DNA of 11,158 bases from Desulfobacterales bacterium (GCA_022361135.1 JAKSBM010000796.1:1-11158), one strand, 5' to 3'; positions 1 to 8,600 are shown, numbered from the stretch's first letter. The notes: generated by a model not told the origin, from the letters alone. Made by a program: numbers and translations.

Positions 1-879
1 TCGGGAAGCGAAGCCCACATGCGCAAGCATCCGCCTTTGAGTTACCTGGCCTGCCCGGTATCCCCCCTGGTCCAGAAAAAGGACACCATTGACAGCGCCA
101 TGATTTTTGCCCAGGCCGGTTTACCCCTGGGCATCGCCACCATGCCCCTGGTGGGGGGAACCGCACCCTCGTCCCAATCCGGCTACATTGCCCTGGGGAA
201 TGCGGAAATCCTGAGCCTCAACTGTCTGATCCAATTAATGTATCCGGGAACCGGTGTCTATTACGCCCTCTTCTCCACCTCCATGAACCCCTATACCGGA
301 GGCTGCCTCTCATCAACACCCAACCAACCCCTGCTAAACACCTGCCCCAGCCAATTGGCCCACTTCTACGGCATGCCTTCGGTGAGTGGATACGGCGGGG
401 TGGACGAAAACATCCCCCTGAACAGCCTGGCCATGGGACATGACATCTCCATCGACGCCCTGCTCTGCTACTTCACCGGACCGGACATGATCCTGAACTT
501 CGGCCTCACCGACAACGACACCCTGTGCTATCCCCAACGCCTGGTCATCGATGATTACATCAATGGTGAAATGGAAGCCATTGCAAAGGGGTTGGACTTT
601 GACAACCTCGACAATGCCGTGGATGAGGTCATTTCCATTGGAGCCGGTGGCTCCTACATTGCCAGCCCCTGGTCGGCAATGAATCTGAGAAACTACTGGC
701 ATAAAAACATCCGTTACCAATGGCAGGCGCCGAAAAAGGAATTCAGGGACATCACCGAATCCGCCGTGGAAAAGGCCAAGTGGATTCTGGACAACCATCA
801 GCCGGTCCCCCTGGCCGATGACGCCTCCCGCGAAATGGATCAAATCCTGGCAGCGGCAGACAAGGAATTGCTCAAGTAA
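1..879 (+). CDS. MttB-superfamily (non-pyrrolysine) methyltransferase, C-terminal part, 5' truncated by the window
   Basis: The reading frame is open from base 1 and ends at TAA (877-879), giving about 292 visible residues. Against the complete mttB downstream it is collinear: the shared motif CPVSPL, then NAEIL, then PGT..YY, then HFYG.PS. On that alignment about 195 N-terminal residues lie outside the window. The superfamily fold is a TIM barrel that moves a methyl group from a methylated amine to a corrinoid protein in the cytoplasm. Where the neighbour has its amber (pyrrolysine) codon, this gene has glycine (GGG at 397-399), so it belongs to the pyrrolysine-free branch. Characterised members of that branch act on quaternary amines such as glycine betaine (MtgB), proline betaine (MtpB) and carnitine (MtcB). 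Which substrate this one uses cannot be read from the sequence. The first in-frame ATG (19) is internal and not the true start. It is probably co-transcribed with mttB, 129 nt downstream. Confidence 0.9.
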   Translation, partial: SGSEAHMRKHPPLSYLACPVSPLVQKKDTIDSAMIFAQAGLPLGIATMPLVGGTAPSSQSGYIALGNAEILSLNCLIQLMYPGTGVYYALFSTSMNPYTGGCLSSTPNQPLLNTCPSQLAHFYGMPSVSGYGGVDENIPLNSLAMGHDISIDALLCYFTGPDMILNFGLTDNDTLCYPQRLVIDDYINGEMEAIAKGLDFDNLDNAVDEVISIGAGGSYIASPWSAMNLRNYWHKNIRYQWQAPKKEFRDITESAVEKAKWILDNHQPVPLADDASREMDQILAAADKELLK

Positions 880-994
880 CCCAGGGCCCCAAAGGGTCCA
901 TCACCCCAAACCATATGCGCATGGATATTTCCCGGATATCAGCCCCCATTGATTTGGGCAACCCTGGCAAATCCACATGATGAAATGTCCGGCC

Positions 995-1002
995 AAAGGA
1001 GG
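995..1002 (+). promoter_or_regulatory. Strong Shine-Dalgarno deciding the mttB start
   Basis: AAAGGAGG is nearly a perfect anti-SD complement and lies 6 nt before ATG 1009. It fixes the start 20 codons downstream of the longest in-frame ATG (949). It implies high translation, as expected for a catabolic methyltransferase. Confidence 0.85.
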
Positions 1003-1008
1003 AGAAGA

Positions 1009-2469
1009 ATGATTGGCAGCAACAGGCTGGAGAGTGCCTTCTCCCAGCAACTGGGATGCGGTATTTCCATCTACACCCAGGAAGAATTGGAGCGAATGCA
1101 CAATGCAAGTCTCTACATTCTCCAACACGTGGGAATTGAAATACTGGACGACAACGCCCGAAGCATTTATGCCGACGGCGGATGCCGCATCGACACCGAA
1201 AAGAAAAAAGTGTTTATCCCCCCGCACCTGGTGGAAACATGCACCCAGAAAACCCCACCCCTGGTAAGCTTCAAGGCGAGAAATCCGAAAAATGATTTCC
1301 TGGCCGGGGAAAACCGGGTCAGCTTTATTCCCTTTGGGGTGGGGCTGCACATGGAGGACATTTACACCCGCAAGGTTCGCCAGGCCACATTGGATGACCT
1401 TGAGAACGCCATGCGGGTCTGTGATGCATTGGATTGTTTGGACATGAACCTGGCCGTTGTGGCCCCCCATGATGTGCCCGAGCACCTGGTTGACCTCTAT
1501 GCCACGGCCGCTGGATTTAAAAATTCATCCAAGCACTTCTGGGCGGACGGCCAGGGCAAGGAGATGGCCGCCATCCAGATCAAAATGGCTGAAATGGTTG
1601 CCGGGGGAACCAAGGAGCTCAAGGAAAGACCCATATTTTCCTTTGGGGTCTGCCCGGTTTCCCCACTGCGACTCCCACCCGAGGCCACGGAAGTCATTGT
1701 CCTCGCCGCCGAATACGGCATTCCGGTTTGCGTTTTGAGCATGGCCATGGCAGGTGCCACGGGGCCAATGACCCTGGCCGGAACCATTGCCCTGCACAAT
1801 GCAGAAATCCTGGCGGGACTGGTCCTTACCCAACTCACAGCACCTGGTACCCAGTTTTACTATGGGTCTTCCACCACAACCTTCGATATGCGATACAGTG
1901 CAGCCACGGTGGGTGCGCCGGAATTCGGTCTTCTCAATGCCTCCTTGGCGCAGATGGCCAAATTCTACAACGTCCCCTCCCTGGTCGGTGGATTGTAGGC
2001 AGATGCAAAGATCAGCGATGCCCAGGCGGGCCATGAAAAGACCATTACCGGTTTACTGGCGGCGTTGGCAGGGGCCAACATCATCTACGGTGCCGGTATG
2101 CTTGACATGGGCATGGGCTTTAGTTACCCCCAATTACTCCTGGACCACGACCTGATCAAGATGATCAGACGAACCGTTCAGGGGGTGGAGGTTTCCGATG
2201 AAACCATTGCCCTTGAGGTCATAGAAAAGATTGGCGTGGGCGGTCATTTTCTTTCGGATCCCCATACATTGAAATACATGCGCACCGAACAGGTCCAACC
2301 GGAGCTGCTCACCCGCATGAGCCGGGAACAATGGGAAAAGAAGGGAAGCCAGGACATACGGGAGGCGGCCCGGGAAAAAGCAGTGGATCTATATGAAAAC
2401 TATCAACCCGATCCCCTGCCCCAGGGACTGTCCCAGGAATTTGACAAATTGTTGAAGAGTGTTGAGTAG
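1009..2469 (+). CDS. mttB: Pyrrolysine-containing trimethylamine methyltransferase MttB (internal TAG at 1996-1998 read as Pyl330)
   Basis: MttB transfers a methyl group from trimethylamine to the Co(I) corrinoid of MttC, leaving dimethylamine; pyrrolysine is its key active-site residue. Reading through the single in-frame TAG gives 486 residues with Pyl at 330, very close to the archaeal MttB pattern (about 495 residues, Pyl near 334). Both sides of the TAG align with the upstream MttB paralogue: FYNVPSLVGGL before it, then ADAKISDAQAGHEKT, and later IGVGGHFLSDPHTL matching the paralogue's IGAGGSYIASPWSA. A caller using the standard code would split this into 949-1998 and 2065-2469. I chose ATG 1009 because AAAGGAGG (995-1002) sits 6 nt upstream; the in-frame ATG at 949 has no such site. 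The gene's real terminator (2467-2469) is also TAG. A nonsense-mutated pseudogene is the alternative, but the exact position and clean downstream frame argue strongly against it. No pyl genes are in the window. Confidence 0.93.
1996..1998 (+). other. In-frame amber codon, predicted pyrrolysine insertion site
   Basis: The local context is GGT GGA TTG TAG GCA GAT GCA AAG, giving GGL-Pyl-ADAK. The frame stays open for 156 more codons with family-typical sequence. The aligned residue in the neighbouring paralogue is glycine (397-399). Decoding as Pyl needs tRNA-Pyl and PylS encoded elsewhere. Confidence 0.92.
2018..2034 (+). other. Small stem-loop downstream of the sense TAG (possible PYLIS-like element)
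   Basis: ATGCCC (2018-2023) pairs with GGG-C-CAT (2028-2034) with one bulged C and an AGGC loop. It starts 20 nt after the pyrrolysine codon, inside mttB coding sequence. Stem-loops after sense TAG codons have been proposed to help pyrrolysine insertion in some methylamine genes, but a 6-bp stem in GC-rich coding DNA can easily occur by chance. Confidence 0.25.
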
Positions 2470-2478
2470 CAATTATTC

Positions 2479-2508
2479 GCCCCCTTCTCCCAACCGGGAC
2501 AAGGGGGC
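2479..2508 (+). other. Strong intercistronic RNA hairpin between mttB and the APC permease
   Basis: GCCCCCTT (2479-2486) pairs perfectly with AAGGGGGC (2501-2508). After one C-C mismatch the stem continues for 4 bp (2488-2491 with 2496-2499), closed by an AACC loop. It begins 9 nt after the mttB stop. No U-run follows, so it is not a standard intrinsic terminator. It more likely protects the mttB 3' end, sets the expression ratio to the downstream permease, or affects events at the TAG stop. It ends 14 nt before the permease Shine-Dalgarno (2523-2530). Confidence 0.75.
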
Positions 2509-2533
2509 CTAAAAATGAATACAGGAAAAAGCC

Positions 2534-3886
2534 ATGACAGAGACAAATGTTTCCCAACTCAAACGAAGTGCAACCTGGAAATTGGGCCTGACCATCATTT
2601 TAAGCGGCATTCTGGACTGGACCTACCTGAGCGGTCCGGCCGTGGAAAAGGTCGGTGCCCTGGCGCCACTGGCCTGGTTGTGTACGGTGGTGGCCGTGGG
2701 CGTCATCTGCTACACCTCCCTTGAAATCCTCCTCATGTTCCCGGACAAGGCCGGGGGATTGGCCACCTGCATCATCGAAGGGTACAAAAAACGCCACCCC
2801 ATTTTTGCCGTCATTTCCCAATGGGGGTATGTGACGGGCTGGGGACTTGCCGTGGGGGCCGTGGCAGCCTTTGCCAGTTATTTTATCCAATATTTTATTC
2901 CCTTTCCCGATACCTATCTCAACTATGTGGCCGTTGCCATCCTTACCCTGGTCTTTGGCATCAACCTCATCAGTGTTGAATTCATCGAAAAAATCCAGAA
3001 CCTGATGTTTATCCTTTTCGCATTGACCTTTGCGGTCATCGTGGGGGCCTTCATCAAGCTGCCCATGCTTTCCCCGGATTTCTCCGCCGTTCAAATCAAC
3101 GCTGGAAGCGGAAACCCCATTTTGATTTTCCTCAGTTCATGTTTCCTGGTGGGCTGGTCTGCAGCAGCCATGGAAGCGGTTCTCACCCTGATTGCAGAAT
3201 ACCGTGAACCGGAAAAGGATACCAAAAAGGCCCTGGCATCATCGGCCACGGTCATGTTCATCATGACCCTGGGCATCTGCAGCGCCATGACCTGGTACCT
3301 GCCCCTGGACGTGGTTCTCAACGATCCCTACACCCCCCTTCTGCCCCTGGCCAACGCCGTATACGGCCCTGTATTCACAAAGGTGTTCGGCGTATTTCTC
3401 ATCCTCGGCCTGATCATCGGTACCAATGCCTGCTTTCTTCCCGCTTCCCGGGTGCTCTATGAGGCATCCCAGAGTGGGCTCATGCCCAAGTGTTTCGGAA
3501 AACTGAATAAAAACCAGATTCCGGTTACGGCCATTGCAGCCATCTATGCCGTGAACCTGATTTTTCTACTCACCTCGGGGGGGGAACAGCCCACCTTCAT
3601 GGTTGTTGCAGGCGGTATTTCCTATTTTCTAATGGTCTTTTTCGCAGGTCTGGCCGTTCCGGTTATGCGCCGGGACTTCCCGGACATTGCACGGCCCTAT
3701 AAAACCCCCAATTGGATCTGCTACCTGAGTGTGGTGGCCGCCTTTTTTTACCTGTCCATGCTCATTGCCGGCACCATCCCCTATGGCGTGAAAAATATCC
3801 TCTACGGCCTGGCGGCAACCCTCATTGCCCTGCCCCTGTATTGGTACCGGATCCATGTGGAAGACAAACGCTCCCAGCGTGTTTAG
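2534..3886 (+). CDS. APC-superfamily amino acid/amine permease
   Basis: This is a 450-residue, highly hydrophobic inner-membrane protein of the size and layout of a 12-span APC transporter. Family-like signs are a first span with ILSGILDWTYLSG, the FPDKAGG motif near residue 70 just after span 2, and the WSAAAMEAVLTLIAEYREPEKDTKKAL stretch, which resembles the conserved APC span-6 region ending in an E-x-x-x-P helix. Start ATG 2534 has AGGAAAAA (2523-2530) at good spacing. It lies 64 nt after mttB, so import of a methylated amine or betaine is the natural inference; methanogen methylamine operons also carry dedicated permeases. The substrate is not visible in the sequence, and an amino acid or polyamine remains possible. 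The gene ends in TAG (3884-3886); if that were suppressed, 25 more codons would follow before TGA at 3962-3964. Confidence 0.88.
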   Translation: MTETNVSQLKRSATWKLGLTIILSGILDWTYLSGPAVEKVGALAPLAWLCTVVAVGVICYTSLEILLMFPDKAGGLATCIIEGYKKRHPIFAVISQWGYVTGWGLAVGAVAAFASYFIQYFIPFPDTYLNYVAVAILTLVFGINLISVEFIEKIQNLMFILFALTFAVIVGAFIKLPMLSPDFSAVQINAGSGNPILIFLSSCFLVGWSAAAMEAVLTLIAEYREPEKDTKKALASSATVMFIMTLGICSAMTWYLPLDVVLNDPYTPLLPLANAVYGPVFTKVFGVFLILGLIIGTNACFLPASRVLYEASQSGLMPKCFGKLNKNQIPVTAIAAIYAVNLIFLLTSGGEQPTFMVVAGGISYFLMVFFAGLAVPVMRRDFPDIARPYKTPNWICYLSVVAAFFYLSMLIAGTIPYGVKNILYGLAATLIALPLYWYRIHVEDKRSQRV

Positions 3887-3908
3887 CATCGGAACCGCCA
3901 ACCCCATT

Positions 3909-3918
3909 CCACCGGTGG
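3909..3918. repeat. 10-bp perfect palindrome in the permease/small-gene spacer
   Basis: CCACCGGTGG reads the same on both strands and is followed by a second GC palindrome, GCGGCCGC (3934-3941). It lies in the 74-nt gap between the APC permease and the small membrane gene. It could form a short hairpin or be an operator half-site, but there is no direct support for either. Confidence 0.3.
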
Positions 3919-3960
3919 TCGACTGCACGGGCAGCGGCCGCCGGCACATAAGGAATCCAT

Positions 3961-4197
3961 ATGACCGAACAGCATACAACAGCTTTGACCCCGGACACGG
4001 AATTGGAAACCGACACAGGGACCATTTCCAATGAAAATTATCAGCAGGTATTGGAAGATGAAATCATTCGGCGAATCCACATCATTGAATCCCCGACATA
4101 CAAAGGGGTCAAACGATTCAGCAAAGCAGACACAATCTGTGCTCTAGGCTTGGCCGGTATCATGTTCATTCTGGTCATCCTGGGCGCCCGCCTCTAA
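3961..4197 (+). CDS. Small single-span membrane protein, possible partner of the NCS1 permease
   Basis: This is a 78-residue protein I do not recognise as a named family. It has an acidic, Thr/Glu-rich N-terminus (1-28), an amphipathic-looking helix (about 28-44, NYQQVLEDEIIRRIHII), a basic patch (K48, K51, R52, K55) and one hydrophobic span (about 58-76) ending almost at the C-terminus. The basic patch before the span predicts N-in, C-out. AAGGA (3950-3954) precedes ATG 3961 at 6 nt and supports translation. It sits 47 nt before the NCS1 permease, in the same direction. Small one-span proteins encoded directly before a transporter can be accessory subunits; that role is inferred from position and topology only. 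Confidence 0.8.
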   Translation: MTEQHTTALTPDTELETDTGTISNENYQQVLEDEIIRRIHIIESPTYKGVKRFSKADTICALGLAGIMFILVILGARL

Positions 4198-4244
4198 CCC
4201 GATGACCAACGCCAGGATATGAAAAATTTCGGGAGATCGAAAAC

Positions 4245-5657
4245 ATGGACAATGTAAATCAAAAAGCAATGAATGAAGCCTTCTTCGGCACCATTCCCAC
4301 CCTGAACACGCCGGCGGAACGGATCTATTCTTTCTGGGACATGGTCTGGCTGACCGGTGGCTATGCCATTGCAAGCTGGTGTTACGTACAGGGCGGCTGG
4401 CTGGCTTCCATGCTGACCTTCAAACAATTGATTTTTTCCACCCTCTTTGTATTTATCCTGGGTGGACTTTTTGCATATACCCTCACCATTATTTCCTGCC
4501 GCCACGGCATGGATGTCTTTTTTTTCATGCGGGCCATCTTTGGAGAAACCGGGATGGCAATCATGATATTCCTCATCTTTGTTTCAGGATGGGGCTATTC
4601 CGCCATCAATGCCCAACTCTACGCCAACTCCTTTATTAAAATATTGGGCGCAGCCGGCTTTGAGCTGGGGCCGGCCTGGGTCCCCTGGTTGGGTTCATCC
4701 TGCGTAATCATCGGTACGGGCCTGGCCATCCGCGGCCCCATTGTGGTGAAATGGGCCACCCGAATCATGGTCCCCAGCCTTTTGGCCGTGGGGGCAATCA
4801 TGATGTTCCTCCTGCTCAAAAACATGACATGGAACGGACTGAACAATCTGAAACCCATTGATGCCGCCGCCTATGCCGCACCATACCCCATTGCAGTGGA
4901 ATGGAACCTGGCCTACGTATTGGCCTGGATATCCGTACTCGGCGTCATCCCCAGGTTTGCCAAATCCGAACGCATCTCCTATTGGAGCCATGTCCTTGGA
5001 TTCAGCATAATCATGGGGGGATTTGTAATCCTTGGGGGCATGACCGGCCTGGTCATGGCGGCCAAGACCGGTGTGGTGAGCCTGGATCCCACCGAATGGC
5101 TCATCAGCCTGGGCGGCGCCTACCTGGGTTTGATGTCCGTTTTTGTTGTGGCCGTGGCCAACGTCACCACCACGGCAATTGATCTGTACAGCGTCACCGT
5201 AAGTTCCAAAATCCTCCGTCCCACAGCGGAATTCGAATGGGTCTGCCTGGGCTGGTCCGCATTCATTCTGGTGCTGTTGTTCTGGGGGGGAATCTGGAGA
5301 TACTACAACACATTCCTCGGGGTGGTGGGAATCATTGTGGGACCCATTCTGGGACTGATCCTGACGGATTACTTCCTTGTGCGGGACCAGAAAATATCAA
5401 TGAAGGATGCCTATATGGTCCAGGGAAATCGCAAATACCGTTACACCGGTGGTTTCAATTTAATTTCCCTGGCCTGTTTCGCCTTGGGTGTCGGGGCCTA
5501 TATCATGTGCTACGACTCCATCAACACCATGCCCAAACAAAAGATATTTTACGTTTGCACCGCCACGGGCTGGTCCATCATGGTCAGTTCACTGAGTTAT
5601 TATCTGATCAGTAAAATCCCGGTTTTCAACGCCTATATGGTTCCTGAAAACCATTAA
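4245..5657 (+). CDS. NCS1-family (cytosine/purine/allantoin/hydantoin-type) permease
   Basis: This 470-residue polytopic inner-membrane protein has about 12 predicted spans. Family-like features are the N-terminal segment before span 1 (ERIYSFWDMVWLTGGYAIASWCYVQGG), repeated glycine-rich spans, a central ISVLGVIPRFAKSERISYW loop, and the NVTTTAIDLYSVTVSSKIL segment in the position of the conserved NCS1 span-8 region. NCS1 carriers are Na+ or H+ symporters of nucleobases, hydantoins and related compounds. Its place at the end of a methyltransferase operon suggests a methylated-amine or betaine-like substrate here, which is inference. GGGAG (4231-4235) lies 9 nt before ATG 4245. Its TAA stop overlaps the stop of the convergent RND gene in the tetranucleotide TTAA (5654-5657), leaving no room for an intergenic terminator. 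Confidence 0.85.
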   Translation: MDNVNQKAMNEAFFGTIPTLNTPAERIYSFWDMVWLTGGYAIASWCYVQGGWLASMLTFKQLIFSTLFVFILGGLFAYTLTIISCRHGMDVFFFMRAIFGETGMAIMIFLIFVSGWGYSAINAQLYANSFIKILGAAGFELGPAWVPWLGSSCVIIGTGLAIRGPIVVKWATRIMVPSLLAVGAIMMFLLLKNMTWNGLNNLKPIDAAAYAAPYPIAVEWNLAYVLAWISVLGVIPRFAKSERISYWSHVLGFSIIMGGFVILGGMTGLVMAAKTGVVSLDPTEWLISLGGAYLGLMSVFVVAVANVTTTAIDLYSVTVSSKILRPTAEFEWVCLGWSAFILVLLFWGGIWRYYNTFLGVVGIIVGPILGLILTDYFLVRDQKISMKDAYMVQGNRKYRYTGGFNLISLACFALGVGAYIMCYDSINTMPKQKIFYVCTATGWSIMVSSLSYYLISKIPVFNAYMVPENH

Positions 5658-8600
5658 TCGGTCCTGTCCCCATGGGAGCCCGCCAAAAAGTCCACCCCGT
5701 CCCGCACCACCAGGTAGAGGGAGGGGACCACGATGAGGGTTAATACGGTGGCGGCCATGAGGCCGAAACTGATGCTCACGGCCATGGGGATGAGGAACTG
5801 GGCCTGGAAACTGGTTTCCGTGAGCAGGGGGAGGAGTCCGGCCACGGTGGTCACCGAGGTGAGGAGCACCGGCCGGAACCGATCCTGGCCCGAGGTCAAA
5901 ATGGCCGCTTCGGGGCTGTCCCCGGCCCGGACCCGATTGTTGGCGAAATCAATGAGGATCAGGGAGTCGTTCACCACAATCCCCGACAGGGCCACAATGC
6001 CGAAGATGGAAATAATGGTGATGTCCAATCCCATGACCAGGTGACCGAAGACCGCCCCCACCAACCCAAAGGGGATGGCGGCCATGATGATGACAGGCTG
6101 GGCATAGGAACGGAACTGGCTTGCCAACAGCAGGAAAATGACCATGGCGGCCAGGGAAAACCCCAGGACCAGACTGTCGATGGATTCCTGGGTCCGCTTG
6201 GCCTGTCCCTCCAGATCGTAGTTCACCCCGGGAAAATGGTGCTTCAACCGGGGAAGGAAGCCTGCGGCCAGATCCGCGGTGATATTCCTGGCATTGGCCT
6301 TGTCCTCGTCCAAATCCGAAATCACGGTGATCACCCGTTTCCGGTCCACCCGCCGGATGGTGGAATAGCCCTGGCGGGTTTCCCGCCGGGCCACCTGGTT
6401 CAGGGGAATCTCCCGGCCGTCCCGGGTGCGGATGCGCAACTCTTCAATGCTGGCCTCACTCTCCCGGGCCGCCTGGTCGTAGCGGACCATGACCTTGATG
6501 TCGTGCTTACCCCGCTGGATTTTCAACACCTCCTCACCATAGTAAGCCTGGCGGATCTGCCGGGCAATGTCGGCCAGGGTGATGCCCAGGGACTGGGCCC
6601 CCTCCCGGATGAAAATCTGTTTCTCCTGTTTGCCCGGCCGGAAATCGTCGGTGATGTCATAGGTCCCCGGGTAGGTGGCGATCTCCTGTTTCAACGCCCT
6701 TGCGGCGGCCTGGAGCTGGGCCAGGTTCGGGCCGTTCAACTGCACCTCAATGGGATTGCCCCCGGGCCCCGAGGAAATTACGGAAAAGGTCAGCTGCTCG
6801 GCCCCGGGGATGGTGCCGGTGAGTTCCCGCCATTTGGCCGTGATCTCCGGTGCCGGGATATCGGGCCGCCGCCCCGCGGGAAGGACCTCAATCCAGGCCT
6901 CGCCGCAATGCCCGCCATAAACCCCGGGCTTCCAATCCTTCCGGGGGATGATCCCCACCTGGGAATAGGTATTCACAATGAGATCCGCCCCGTCCACGGT
7001 GCGGTCCCTGAAATGGTCATTCAAAGCAAAGGCTCCATCTTCAATGCGCTTCACCGTGGCCGCGGTGATCTCCCTGGGGGTGCCCTGGGGATAAATGATA
7101 TCGGAAATGATCCAATTGGAATCGGTTTTGGGAAAAAAGACAAAGGGGACATGTCCCCCGGCAATGAGGCCGATGCTGAGCATGAAGGCCCCCAAGGCCA
7201 GGGCCAGGGTTAAATACCGATTGCGAATACAGTATTTGAGCACCGGGGCATACCGTTTCCGGATGACATGGGTAAGACCGGCCTCAACCCGGGATCGAAG
7301 CTTTTCATGGCGGTGCCGCAGCCGGGTCTTGGCCGCTGTAATCCCCAGGGCAAAACGGGAGGGGGCTTTTCCCCGGTCCCGGAGGGTGGCCTCCAGGTGG
7401 GCCGGCAGGATGACAAAGGCCTCCAACAGGGAGGCGGCCAGGATACAGATCACGGCCTGGGGCATGACATATACAAATTTCCCCATGATCCCGGCAATGT
7501 GCATGAGGGGGGTAAAAGCCACAATGGTGGTGGCAACGGCCATGAGCACCGGAGTGCCGATCTGTGCCATGGAATCCAGGACGGCCTGGCGGGGGGACTT
7601 ACCCATGGAATAGTGGGTAAAGACATTTTCCCCCACGATGATGGCATCGTCCACCAGGATGCCCAGGGTCATGATAAAGCCGAACATGGAAAGCATATTA
7701 ATGGAAGCCCCCAGGTATTCCAGCACCAGAAAGGCCCCCATGAAGGAAATGGGAATGCCGAAGGAAACCCAGAAGGCCAAGCCCAAATCCAAAAACAGGG
7801 CCAGAACGATGAAGACCAGAAGGATCCCCTGCCACCCGTTTTTCAAAAGCAGGTCAATGCGATCCTGGACCATGTCGGCTATGTTGACCCAATACCCCAG
7901 GGAAATTCCCCGGGGCATGCGATCCCGTTGTTCATCCATGTATTGAATGGCGGCATTGGAGATGGCAATGGTGTCCTGGGAATCGGTGCGTTTCACCACC
8001 ACCATGGCGGCGGGTTTCCCATTGAACCGGGCCCGGACATCGCTGTCCTCAAACCCGTCCCGGACCCGGGCCACATCCCCCAGCCGGATGAGGGTGCCGT
8101 CGGTGCGGGTCACCAGGGGGATGGTTTCATATTCCTCACCCGTGTATTTCTTCCCCTTGGCCCGGACCAGGAACTCTCCCCCCCGGGTTTTAATGCGCCC
8201 TCCGGGCAACTCCAGGCTCCCGGTTTTCACGGCGGCGGCCACATCATCAAAGGAAAGGTGGTACCGGCGCAGGGCCGCTTCGGAAACCTCAATGGAAATT
8301 TCAAATTCCCGCACCCCTGTGACCTCGGCCAGGGAAATGGCATCGGTTTCCACCAGATCGTCCCGGATCTTTTCGGCGGTCTCCTTGAGAAGCTGTTCAT
8401 CCACATCCCCGTATACGGCCAGATAAATGGCCGGCTCATTGGAGGTGAGTTCCTGGACCACGGGATCCTCGGCTTCTTCGGGAAAGGAATCGATGAGATC
8501 CACCTCGGTGCGGACCTCGTCCAGTTTTTCATTGATATCCGTACCCGGTATCAACTCCAGGGTTACGGACCCGTGCCCCTCCTTGGCCGTGGCATGGATG

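Noticed and set aside
880..1008. Possible promoter or terminator in the gap between the two methyltransferases
   Set aside because: Only short imperfect stems (for example GGCCCC-AAA-GGGTCC near 885-899) without a U-run, and no convincing -35/-10 pair; nothing beyond the mttB Shine-Dalgarno can be supported.
334..1485. Minus-strand open frames opposite the methyltransferase genes (334-843, 901-1485)
   Set aside because: They have no domain signal, unlikely composition and run against strongly supported MttB coding sequence.
949..1998. Reading 949-1998 and 2065-2469 as two separate genes or as a nonsense-broken pseudogene
   Set aside because: The interruption is a single TAG at the family's pyrrolysine position; both parts are in one frame, conserved, and together make a normal-length MttB with one good Shine-Dalgarno at 995-1002.
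2515..2724. Small frame at 2515-2724 overlapping the permease start
   Set aside because: It has no ribosome-binding site as good as the permease's (2523-2530), overlaps the conserved permease N-terminus, and is only the frame continuing after the mttB TAG.
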